A stretch of DNA of 64,000 nt from Pisolithus tinctorius (taxonomy: Eukaryota > Basidiomycota > Agaricomycetes > Boletales > Pisolithaceae): assembly GCA_024663395.1 (NCBI GenBank), contig JANFAH010000020.1, positions 310,001 through 374,000 of the forward strand, in the 5' to 3' direction. The number at the start of each line of letters is the position of its first letter. Position 1 is the stretch's first letter. Positions 42,309-53,346 of the stretch are shown here, in pieces. The notes under the pieces are model-generated. The model saw only the letters and a list, made by a program, of their open reading frames with translations, ran no database searches and was not told the origin of the DNA. Both the position numbers and the translations under genes were made by a program.

Positions 42309-44076
42309 TTGGTGGTGTACCTCCATGGAACCTGGAAGGCAGAAAAATCTAAAGTGGGGAAACTTTGGTGGCAGGTGCTCCTCATGCAAGTTGTTGATGA
42401 GTTACACAGGAGTAGATGAATGGATGATAACTGGATGGGGGATGCTGGATAGAGTGAAGGTATTCAGCCAAAAGGACTATTTGCACAAGTTGTCAATGAG
42501 TTATGCAGGAGCAGGAGGATGACTAAGTAAGACTGCTGACTAAGTGTGGATAAAGCTTCAGATAAAGGATGGAGGTAGATAGACCCTTGATGGAGCCTCA
42601 ACTACCAAGTATGATGAATGGTGACACATAGACCCTTCTGAATGAGCCTCAACTGTCAATGATGAGTTAGGTCTGAGATGAACTGAACTGACTGACTGGA
42701 TGGCTTCTGATTCACTTTTTTTTTAGCTAAGTACATGGGGGTTTATATACTGTGGGGGGAGCACAGCCTATGACAAATGAGGCACAAATGCTTGGTAAGT
42801 AATGTGTAAGGACTGTAAGCAATGAGTAATCATGATGAGTAAGTGAGAAATGAAAAGTAAGCAAGCAAGGAGGATTGGTAAGTATTGACAATGAATGAGT
42901 CAAGGACAGTCAAAATATCACAGTATGAGTCAAAGAATGTCAGAAACTGAGTAAGCATACTGATATCACATTAGGGGGTGGAATGCATGTCAGATCTCAG
43001 CAGAGACATCACTAGATCCAAAGATGGCATGACAGATGGACAGTGTTTCCAGAGAGGGAAGTATTAATTCCAGAATTGAAGGGCATGAGTCAGGTGTCAA
43101 AGAGCTAGGGCATTGGGGGTCTGTGGGGTAATGGGAGCATAGATGATCATGTCTCCCACCCATTCATCCTCTCAGCAAAGTTAACAAAAGCTTCATGAAT
43201 GGGGCTCTGATGGAGGAGAAGGAGAAGGGGGGATGTCTTCTGCTGGGTCTTGCAATAAGAAGGCAAGATACATGTCATACTTGTCATGGATGTGATCAGG
43301 GAGGCTGGAGAACAGTAGATCATACTGCAGCAGTTGCAATGTGGGGAGTGTGATGGATGAGATTGGAATAAAGACATTGCAGGGAGCAGGGAGGAACAAT
43401 CCATATGCTTCATCAAGTGGGGAGACCAAAATGACCACATAAGACCTTTCTAACTGAGTGACAGACCTGAGGCAACCAAAGAACATCCTTCTGGAAGTCA
43501 TACTGACAAGGAGAACATGCTGACCAAGTTGTATGGGATGAGACAGGGCTGACAATGATGAGATGAACCAGGGGGCTTCAGGATGGAAGCTGGATGGGAA
43601 TGACTGGCAGATATATGTAGCCACTGTCTCTGGCAAAAGAGACAAGTGAGGTGATTGATGAAGAGGTGGCCATTTCTGATGGACTTAGTGAAATGAGCAT
43701 CTGATGGATGGAGTGATGTAGAAATGCATAGGATGTGATGATCCTTTCCAAAACTGGAAGGCAAAATTGCATGGCTGAGCACTTTAAGCAAGTGTGAGAA
43801 TGGAAGTTGATATCTTTGGAAATGGTGGAGATATGATGAAAACCAGAATGCCATACATGGGTGCTAAAAACTTTTGATGTGTGCTTAACTTGCTTTCTCT
43901 TTTCTCTTTAGCACTGATGACTCATTGTTGTGTGAAGGATGACTGCTCATGTCCAGCAGTCTTTCTATGCATGAGGGCTATAGTCTTCATCTGCATTGAT
44001 GGCATGGCACACAACTCATCAATGAGTTATGCAGAGTCAGCTGTAACCATGTCCACAACACCTTTGGTGTGTGACA
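42309..44076 (-). mobile_element. Repeat R3, 5'-truncated R copy
   Basis: It joins the family at TGGTGGTGTACCTCC (R2 position about 32720) and ends GTGTGTGACA. It lacks the first 70-80 bp. It contains an uninterrupted GAGTCAGCTGTAACC, the empty site for chromovirus A. Confidence 0.8.
43147..43854 (-). pseudogene. Conserved ORF of repeat family R (copy in R3)
   Basis: Open frames 43854-43498, 43772-43578 and 43645-43193 overlap. The longest, 150 codons, covers LVSMTSRRMFFGCLRSVTQL and HIHDKYDMYLAFLLQDPAED to PPSEPHS without a stop, the best preserved C-terminal half of the four copies. Confidence 0.55.
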
Positions 44077-46050
44077 CCATACTCATGATGGACCTGATAA
44101 GCTGCCATTTGATGTTGATTTGATATCTGGCATACTCTATGTGTGATCACCAAACTGCTTGCATTGTGTCAGTGAAGATGTCTCCTGCTGCTTCTCCAGC
44201 ATTCAACTCCCTCTGAAAGTAATGACTGTCACACAGAATGCTCAGCAGTCCAAGTTGCACATGTGGCATGGGTTGCTCACCCCAGTTCAGCTCCTAGAAT
44301 TGTCAGACTGTCATGATGAATTGCTCAATACTTTAAAACTTCAGGTACATCTACCTTGAATCATACCCTCATTTCACAGATAAATGTGTCTGACAGACTC
44401 TTAATGATGGGCACAAAATCAAGCACATGTTGATGAGCCTGGAGGACCACAAATCACTTGTCATGGCTCCCTTGCAGGCTGACATCCCATGGCTCCATCA
44501 GATGCTCTCTTCCAGCTCTCAAAGATGGTGCTAGTATATGCAGTATCCTTTGCAAAATTGAGGATGCACTTGAGCATGGCTACAGGCCATGCAATCATTC
44601 TGATGAGGCCTACAATTTAGCACTTCTGATTTATCATCTTGGAGGTGGCAATCTGCTGTATGCCCTCAGTCACCAGCTTGCACTGCCATCCCTATGGACA
44701 CTCTGAGACAAGATGTCATTCATCAAAGTCATGCCTACTGTTGGCCACATTTCAAAGGACAGCATCAAAGCTAACATCTCCAACTCAATCCTTCAACTTC
44801 ACAGTCATGTCTCCACAGATCACCCTTTATGTGGAGTTAGCTTTGTGATTGAAAAAACTGCACTCAAAGAAACTGCAGTATACATGCCCACATCTAACAG
44901 TGTTGGTGGCCTGTGCTGGACCCATTCCCATCAAGTTGACCTCATGCTAAACACTTACAAATCCACACTGTAGGTTAGGTAATGAACAAAGTCTAGGAGT
45001 GCAGGGGACTCCTAGGGGTAGATAGAAATGGGTCTAGTTTGACCCAGAGGGACTCTGTGCTTGGAACAGTGAAAAGATGATGAAGGAGGGGATTGAGTTG
45101 AGCAAAAGGAATGGAGTGGGGAAACAAGTGAGTAATGGTGTCTGGAGGTTGTCTGGGAGTGCCTCAACAAGGGCTTGTCACAGTCTTTTGTTTTTTGAGA
45201 AAGGACTGAGGTTGCAGGGCAAACTAGAGTGTGAAAACTCAGTCTTCAAAGTAGGACAAAGTCTTTATTATCAACCAACCTAGAGTGTGAAAACTACTCA
45301 AGCTGGTAAGTAAAAGTAGGCTATAATACCAGTAAGGAACATTACCTCAGTCTTCAAAGTAGGATGAAGTCTGAGGTACAAGGAAAAATGAAGTGGCTAA
45401 AATGTATGGAATTATTATGTAAGCAGTACTCGCTGTACAGAACAGCAGTATGTTCCAACATTGTTCACAGTCTTCAATTTCACTGTCTTGCAGTCTGCTT
45501 CTTCCTTTTTTTTTCTAGTGCGCAAAAATGCTGACTAAGCTACCAAAAATGCGCCACACAGGTAGACTATGTATCACTAATGTGCATCAAAGCAAAAATA
45601 CAGTAGAAAAGATAAAATAATTAAATCTCCTTAGTAGGGAGTACCTATTCCCTACAGTGCTCAGCCTTGCTAATGTTCTGAAGGAGGGAACTGTCCATTT
45701 GGGCAAAGAGGTGACTGTTGCTGGTGTGCATCTTTTCAGTGAAGATGGATTGTATCCACTGCTCACTGCTCCAACCTGTAAGACTGAGGAATCAGCTGAC
45801 ATGGAGTTCATTTTCAACATTGTAATGGCTTCCTGGCAGGAGTCAGGTGTGGTGGAGAATGTTGGGCCTATCTGGTCATTCACAACTGATGGCAACACTA
45901 CATGCCACAAGACTGGCCACAAAACATTTCTCAAGACACAACTCTTGGAATTTTCACCATTGTATGGGGCCCTCGTGAACTTGCCTGGTTTAAATCTCAT
46001 GACCAACAATGATGAAGTAACACTCAAGTTTGACTACAAACATACATTCA
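44077..46050 (+). pseudogene. Orphan agaricomycete transposon-associated protein relic
   Basis: Segments in several frames read LEHGYRPCNHSDEAYNLALL, YHLGGGNLLYALSHQLALPS, SVGGLCWTHSHQVDLMLNTY, then after element S2 EGTVHLGKEVTVAGVHLF and GPIWSFTTDGNTTCHKTGHK, ending DEVTLKFDYKHTFK. I recall related uncharacterised proteins repeated in agaricomycete genomes, probably mobile-element derived, but I know no assigned domain. At least five breaks. It abuts a Plavaka relic at about 46050. Confidence 0.5.
44969..45656. mobile_element. Element S2, relative of S1 with an extra 280-bp segment
   Basis: It begins TGTAGGTTAGG and ends TTCCCTACA. Both halves match S1, but 45196-45475 is unique and contains two copies of CAGTCTTCAAAGTAGGA. 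No clear target duplication was found. It interrupts the orphan relic between LNTY and EGTVHL. Confidence 0.65.
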
Positions 46051-48100
46051 AGTGTCAGACATGCTGCATATGCTCTTGCAGCCTATATCACTGACTACCC
46101 TGAACAGGTGTTACTGTCCTGCCCCATACAAGGATGGCATCCTCTGTAAGTTTAGATTCAATGAATGTGCATGCAGCTCAAGCATGAATGGATTTAGATG
46201 TACAAACATGTCCAATAACCTTGATGGGCATGGTGGTATTCTGCAATCACAGGAGCATCACTGAATACTGTGTTCATCAATTTATGCTTGCTGAACTATG
46301 GGACCAATATGGTATAGTGGGCAATCTAATGGTATGTAACTTAGTTGTGCCAACCTCATCATTTGCACACATCTGAATACTTGTATGACAGCCATTTATG
46401 AACAATTTTCCTCATGCAGATGTCTACAAAATGTTGACACCAGATCTCCTTCACCAAATCATAAAAGGTGTTTTCAAGGATCACCTTGTAACCTGGGTTG
46501 GCAAGTACCTCAAGATTACATATGGTGAAGCAGAAGCCAATTGAATCCTTGATGATATTGACTGGAGGTGAGTAGGGGTGAACATGCACTGACACATTCA
46601 AACTCAAGCCATTGTTTGAAACAGGATTGCTGCTGTTCCTGTCTACCCAAATTTACAATGCTTTCCAGAGGGATGCTAATTCAAGCAATGGACAGGGGAT
46701 GATTCAAAGGCATCGATGAAGGTCTATATTCTGGCAATTGAATGTCACATACCTCCAGGAGTTGTGCACACACCTAGTGCATTTCTAGACTTCTGCTACT
46801 ATGTACAATGGAACTCACTCAATGAAAGTGCACTGGAAAGTCTTCAAGATGCACTCAAATGCTTCCATGACTACTGCTGCATCTTCCAGGAGACAGGTGT
46901 TTGTCAGCATGGACTGAAAGGCTTTTCATTACCTCACCAACACTCCATGAACCATTATTGACATCTTATCCAGGAATTTGGTGCACCATATGGCCTATGT
47001 TCATCTATTACAGAATCTAAACATATCAAGGTGGTCAAGAAGCCTTGGAGGCACTCAAACTGCTTTAAAGCATTGGGTCAAATGCTAGTCACAAACCAGT
47101 GTATGGACAAGCTTGCTGCTGTGCAAGTTGATTTTGAAAACTGCCACATGCTTGAGGGCTCTGTCATCTCAGCAGCCATGGGTGAAGTTGAGTTCCATGG
47201 CAAACAAGGCCAGTCTACTCATGATTTGGATACTGGAGCAGAATTGTTTCATGGGAACAATGTTGGTCACCCTCAACACTACACTGGTGACAATGAGGAC
47301 TATAGCATGGACAGAAGTGATGAAGAGGCCTGGATACACAATGGCCCATGTGTTCTAAACTATGTCTGTCTGGAAAAAACACCAGGTAGGTCTACTCTAT
47401 GGCAGTGTTTCATGTGGCTGATCCTGTCCTGATCACATGCTACAGCATGCAAATATCCCAGCAGCCTTTATGCACTTGCTCACCATATCCAGCAACCAAA
47501 ACTCCCACTCCTTACTTGCCAGTTTCTCCATTTCTGACTTCAGAACAACATTGACCCCAATGATGACAACATAGTGCTACCAGACCTTTTGAGTCTGCCA
47601 TTATCTGTTTTTCATAGTGCCACCTCAACTTTGTATGCCCCTAGTGACTTATCTGGCCTTGGTGGCATGCACTCAGAGTGTATTTGGAGTATGCCATCCT
47701 GGTGAAAAGGTCCAGCACACTATGATACCATTTTTCTAGAGAAGGAGCCAGAAATACCTGGAATGGGAGGACTCAATGTCACCAGGGTCTTCCTATTTTG
47801 CTCCTTTCACTTTGATGGCATCAGATATCCTTGCATGCTTATTCAATGGTTCACAACAATCTCAGATTGGCCCAATGAAGACACAGAATGTGGATCATTC
47901 AACCAGACTTTGATGCTGATGGTGAGCATGAACTAGAAGTTGTTCATGCACATTGTATACTGCATGGGGCTCATCTTATTCCTGTCTATGGACATAATTG
48001 CCTTCCCTCTGACATTCATCACACTGATACTCTTGATATTTTTCATGCATACTATGTTAACAAATACATTGACCATCATGCTTTTGAGATCACCTTTTAG
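46050..48100 (+). pseudogene. Plavaka-type transposase relic
   Basis: Segments in order match the C-terminal two thirds of agaricomycete Plavaka (CACTA-like) transposases: AAYITDYPEQVLLSCPIQGW (46070), [20 protein letters not shown] (46430), KASMKVYILAIECHIPP, EFGAPYGLCSSITESKHIKV (46975) and SNCFKALGQMLVTNQCMDKL. Then come LYAPSDLSGLGGMHSECI and finally IFHAYYVNKYIDHHAFEITF with the stop at 48098-48100. Numerous TGA and TAA codons interrupt it. The family is thought to catalyse cut-and-paste transposition. Family name from memory of conserved blocks. Confidence 0.75.
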
Positions 48101-49054
48101 ATTGCATAGCTACCACAATGACAATTTTTTGTCCCATTCTAATACATCTGGACAGTCTGACTCATCTGTGTAATGTCTGTTAACATCTAATGCTCTGACA
48201 CATACTTTGTCAGGCTGGTAAGTTGATCAGGCAAGATCAGAGAAAATCAGACACAACCAGACTACATCAGTCACATCAGATGAATTAGACCACTTGTAAC
48301 TTTGCTGATGCAGCTCCCTACAGCATGTCTGCTGGTGAGAAGTGCAGGTCCACCAATGCAAATTCTTTTGCTGCTGGTGCTGGAGGAGGTAAACATGATT
48401 GTCACTCAAAGTAGAATCACCATTCTCACTTTTGCTCACTTGGTTCAGCTTTCCCTTGCTCTGTACATCAAAAATCCCATTTATTCTTGTGCCAGAGTTC
48501 TTGTTTACATCTACATTCACTCACTGATGTCAAAGACTGCTACATTCTTTGTCCATCTCATACCCTGTTGATGTTTTTTGTGCTATTGCATAGTCCATTG
48601 TACTACCACCACAGTGTTTGGTGTCCCGCTGATTATCACATTCATGCAGTGCTTTTAAAACAACAGCCTGTGACAAAAGAGATGACGAATGATACTATCT
48701 ATGGTAAAGAGTAACACGTTAGGGTGGTGGTGATGGGGCTCCCATCAATGGGTGTCAGTGGCTTCAAAGTGTCGCAAAAATGTTTAGGGTCATGACAATG
48801 ATGACAAATTGTAATACGCATTATGAAACCCCTCTCCTGCTTAATAATGATCATCGTAATGTTCTGGCAATGCAACCGAGATATGATAATCAACGAGTTC
48901 CATTATCTTCAGGGTAAGATTGCCGTAAGATCATCACAGCGGCATTGCAACGTGGTGGCTTGCGCTGCATGTTGTTGGTACGTACTTTAATCCTCACGAT
49001 CCCCTGCCCTTTTTCCTGAACCACTGCAATCCCTTCGTCTTCAGCGTTTTGGAA
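48101..49054. other. Intergenic region, transition to CpG-normal DNA
   Basis: No gene is supported. Small frames lack conserved motifs. CpG is rare to about 48,690 and common after about 48,760, marking the edge of the decayed cluster. I looked for transposon terminal repeats matching 55.3-55.6 kb and saw none. Confidence 0.6.
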
Positions 49055-52000
49055 ATGGCCCCCGTTCGTCACGCAAAATATAACTATTCAGAGAAAACGC
49101 TTTCAAAAACATCGAAGTGCCAAATCTGCGGAAAACTATTCAAACCTCAGGGCATCAAGAGCCATGCGACACACTGTGCGGCTCGTCAAACAAGGGAAAT
49201 ACAACGAATAGACGCTACTAAGGAATATGAGAGGGAAAAGGAGCAAGGTGCGTCCAGTTTTCGCTGTGTATCGTTCTCAGCTGAGGAATTGAGGGTAGCG
49301 TTGGTCACATCTGCATACTCGACAGTGCGCATGCACATCACGCAGGCAGGCCCTTCTCAAGTAGCCCGCACGCTTAATGAAGATAACGATGGATTGCCAA
49401 GTACGTTTCATTCAACCTATGATATACCTGCACTTAAGGCCGTTTTCTTTACAGCTCCCAACATTTCTCACTCGGGACGCACGGATTTTGTTGATCAGGA
49501 CGTGTGGGAGCCTCATGGAGATCCCGCTGCACAAAGTGGTGAGTGCATGAACTCAGCGCTACCCGGTTGCCGAGTGCGCCATACTAAGTACATACATGCT
49601 TGATATGAATAGATCAATCAAATGTCTCCATGGCGAGTAATGGCAGTGACCGAACGCCATCCCCTGAACAGCTGCCTGCTGACTTCAAGACTGAGTTCCA
49701 TCCCCGCAGCAATACCCCATCGCTTTTCCAGTCGCAAGAAGAATTTGGTCAGCGTGCTACTGCTACGATGGCCCCCGATCCACACCCATGGCGCCCATTT
49801 ATCGAGGAGGGCGACTACTTGTTTGCTGAAATAGCGTTGCAAGCGGGCCTCAACGCGTCGCAGATCAATGGGCTGCTTTCCCTCATTTCACGCATCGTCC
49901 AAGGAAAGGCAAATGTTACCTTGCGGAACGATGTTGACCTTCAACGTGCATGGGACAGGGCGGCCATGCAGGTGACACCGGTATGTTCTTTCTCTTCATA
50001 CACCATGAGCTTCCGTGCATTCATCCACAAGCTTCTACTCTAGTTTACACGACACAACGTGACTGCACCTTATAAAGGAGAGAACTTAACATTCCCAGTT
50101 TATGCGCGTTCGTTATGGGAGTGGGCTCTTGATCTCTTATCGAACCCCCTCCTTGCACCTCACTTCGTCTGGGATGCCCAACGGGTCTTCCGACATAATG
50201 GCCATGAGTACGAGAGATTCTACTCAGAACCATGGACTGGTGATCGCTGGTGGGACATTCAAGTATGTTGTAATAACCTGTATACTTTGTATATACCGTG
50301 TTTAACTTGCGCTTGCTTCTAGTCTCGTTTACCTCAGGTTGAAAATGCGGCCCCGTTTGCTTTTATCCTATATGCCGACCGAACACGTCTAAGTTCCCAC
50401 GGAACTGTCAAGGGTTATCCTGTCATAGCTCGTTGTGGAAATCTGCCCACGAACATCAGGAATGGAGAGCGCTTTGGTGGTGGATGTGTCGTCGGCTGGT
50501 TGCCTATTGTAAGTTACTGAGTGCAGGCTTCAGCATCCTTGCTCATGTATATTATGCAAGGTTCCCGAGTCCGCCAAAGAAGAGGGGAAGACCGGCTACA
50601 CCAATTACAAATGCATTATTTGGCATGAAGCATTCCTTTGTATCATTGATAGACTCGCCGAACCCTCAAAGCTAGGATACAGATATGAGTGCTATGACAA
50701 GATCACTCGGTGGCTCTTTCCCTTGATTCTCATCTTATCTGCTGATTATGAAGAACAGTAAGTCGAGGGCACTACAAGTGCGCATTGACATACTAATAAC
50801 TATGTTGACATTAGATGCATGATGAGCCTAATTCGAGGCACAAAGAGTAAACGTCCATGCCCAGTTTGTTTGGTTCCCCTTGAGGATTTATCCCAGCTTG
50901 CCAAATCATTTCCAACGCGTACCATAAGACAGGCAAAAGAAGCCCTCGCCATCTATCAGGAAAAGAAGTCAGCCGGTGAACCGATCCTCAAAGCCCTCGG
51001 GCTTCGGCCGGTTGCGGTGAGTTTTGTATTTATTAGTGACTCTTGCCAACCACGTAACCAAATCACAAGAACGTTTTCTGGAAGGTTGAGAACTCGGAGC
51101 CAGAGGAAGCTGTGAGCTTCGACCGCCTCCATGCTCTGCATGACGGTCTTTTTGGGCACCACTCACTCGAAGAACTCAAGATTCTTTTAAGCAAATTACC
51201 GCATAAGTATGCAGCGCAACTTGAGGAGCAGTACGTACTACCCTCTATTTACTTCGCTAAGACATCCTAATCCTAAATTGAATGCAGGCTTGCAGCATTT
51301 CCAAGCTGGCGAGGTTTGGCGCACTTCAATGGCATCCTACATGTAAGCTATGCTGATGGGAACAAACTCCAAGATCTCGCGCGGGTGAGATTCTTCTTTT
51401 GACTTCCCGGTATAAGCTAACGAACTCACAAGCAAACCTTCTACGCTGCTTTGAATATTCTGACAAACGACGTAAGCCATGAAGGCTACCAGCTCCTACG
51501 GATGCTCCGCAGCTACTTAGAATTGGACAGTCTCATTGGGCTGGACGTGCACACTGACAAGACCCTTGAATTGATAGAGAGGGAGCAGTTGGTTTTCGGG
51601 AGTGAGCTAAAGGTACGTGATATTTCCTTGCTGTTTGAGTTGACTGTTGATCCCCCGCTCTGACCTAGGAGTATGTCTCCCGTGTGGCTAATGGTGAGCT
51701 AGCAGAACACCTCAAAACGGACTGGAATTTCCCAAAGGTCCATCTTTGGAAACATGTCGTGCGGGACATTCGGAATAAAGGAGCAGCCCATAACTACAGC
51801 ACTCGGCCCAACGAGAAAATGCACGGCTCACTTAAAGATGCATATCAGGACCGCTCAAATGGTAAGGACGTTGCCGTTCAGGTGCGTCCAGCTTCTGCTC
51901 TTCTCATCTCACTCAGTCCCGCTGACCTGAAGTCACATAGGTCCTTCGTGTCGACCACCACCGCTTAGCCATGAAACTAATTAGGAACCGGGTGGATGCT

Positions 52001-52790
52001 GAAGCCAATCGTACACAGCAAGATCGCGATGACGATGATATTGACGGCGGGGGTGATGAGGATGTCCTCATGAGTTTCAGCAAGCACGTTAAGCTCGGTT
52101 CACCGCAGTCACCGAAGAGCATTCAATCGATCATTCGTGATCATGCTTCACAGCAAGAATTCCAAGGTTTCCATCAGAAGTTTACTCGGTTCGTCAATCA
52201 GTGCCTTCCTATCTACCTCAATCGCGACCAGAATTCTTGGAAAAATATCTCGTTTGCCGAAACGTTCCAGGTACGTTTCGCCATGTTGCATAGTAGTCAT
52301 TACCCCATCTCACAACGACCTACGCATGTAGTTGCAGGAACATGCTTACCTCAAGGTCAATTACGAATCAAGGATGGACTGGCGGCAAGCTACCGACTAC
52401 CTACGGTGCAACCCTTCGTTCCATGGCAAGCCTCGTTATGACACTGTCCTCTTTCAGCTTTCGCATAGTAAGATTGCTTTTGCTCGCTTGGTATTCATGT
52501 TTTCGTGCAATATTCCTGACTTCGGCACCTATCAATTTGCTCTCGTTCGCCCCTATACAGCCAACATCAATGCGGCTCGCAGCTCCTTCGACAATGCCTT
52601 CAGGCTCGCGCACGTTAAAGCACGTCCCCACACAGCGTCGATATTCATCCCCATCCGGTCCATTGTTAGGGGAGCGTTGCTGTACCCTGACCCCAAATAT
52701 AAAGACAAATATTTTGTGGTGGAGCACATCGATGGAGACATGTTTCGTCGCGTCAACGAGTGGAACGGGCGTCATCTAGACCAGGAGTAA
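49055..52790 (+). CDS. Plavaka-type transposase, 13 exons, about 1,013 aa, intact
   Basis: Exons: 49055-49400, 49455-49538, 49613-49980, 50044-50262, 50323-50508, 50561-50757, 50815-51016, 51070-51230, 51288-51384, 51433-51612, 51669-51881, 51941-52270, 52332-52790. All introns are GT-AG, 48-74 bp, and join in phase with no stop. The N-terminus has a C2HC-type zinc finger (CQICGKLFKPQGIKSHATHC). The middle has WTGDRWW and LSADYEEQCMMSLIR followed by CPVCLVPL, corresponding to the ADYPEQ and C-x2-C blocks of Plavaka transposases. Later blocks are SFDRLHALHDGLF, LDVHTDKTLELI and WNFPKVHLWKHV/YSTRPNEKMHGSL. The ATG was chosen because MAPVRHAKY leads directly into the finger. The last acceptor could be 52337 instead of 52331. 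Likely a live or recently live transposase, but a domesticated role is possible. Confidence 0.75.
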
Positions 52791-53346
52791 GGAAACATTA
52801 TATCGTACTTTAGATAGCTGCTCTCTTTTCCTCATACCAATGCTCTGTGCTAGCATATTCTGAATCTCACTGGATCTCTAACAATGATACGGTTTATCCT
52901 TCAAATCGTTGTCGCTATGTTTTGAGTTACTAATTCCGATCTCTTGAGTCATAATATTGCATGTTTACTGATGTCATGTCAACTCAATAACATCAAAGCG
53001 GCGGTGGCGGGGCCTTTATCTGGACTACAACAAATGGTATTACTCCTACAGACACGTTTGAATGGTGAGTCTGCTCTTATTGCCATTCTGATTGGTTCTC
53101 CTGGCTGCCATTCTAACTTGGTATGCTCTACTGGTAGGTAACAGTGAGGTAAGATACCTCAACAATGTTGCACCGGCGTAAACGGTTAGTCAACTTCATT
53201 TCCGTCTTTTGCCTCGTTGAACACCCTTCAAAAGGATCTGCTCGGCACCAACGTTTAGTACGAGGACCTCACCCCCGATTTGTTACACGCCGGTCACGGA
53301 ACATCAGCTGCAACCTCGACTAGGTCTGTTTTACCGGTTTCCAGCG
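52791..53346. other. Intergenic region between transposase and companion gene
   Basis: No gene is supported. One stretch (about 52995-53065) reads SGGGGAFIWTTTNGITPTDT in one frame, but it has no start, splice sites or partner and is too short to name. The region probably holds the terminator of the transposase gene and the promoter of the next. Confidence 0.5.

Noticed and set aside
48226..48571. Small frames on both strands
   Set aside because: No conserved motif, no start context, and composition like the surrounding decayed DNA.
49248..49345. Possible extra intron in the first transposase exon
   Set aside because: GTGCGT is present, but no acceptor keeps the frame at a normal length, and the sequence reads through without a stop.
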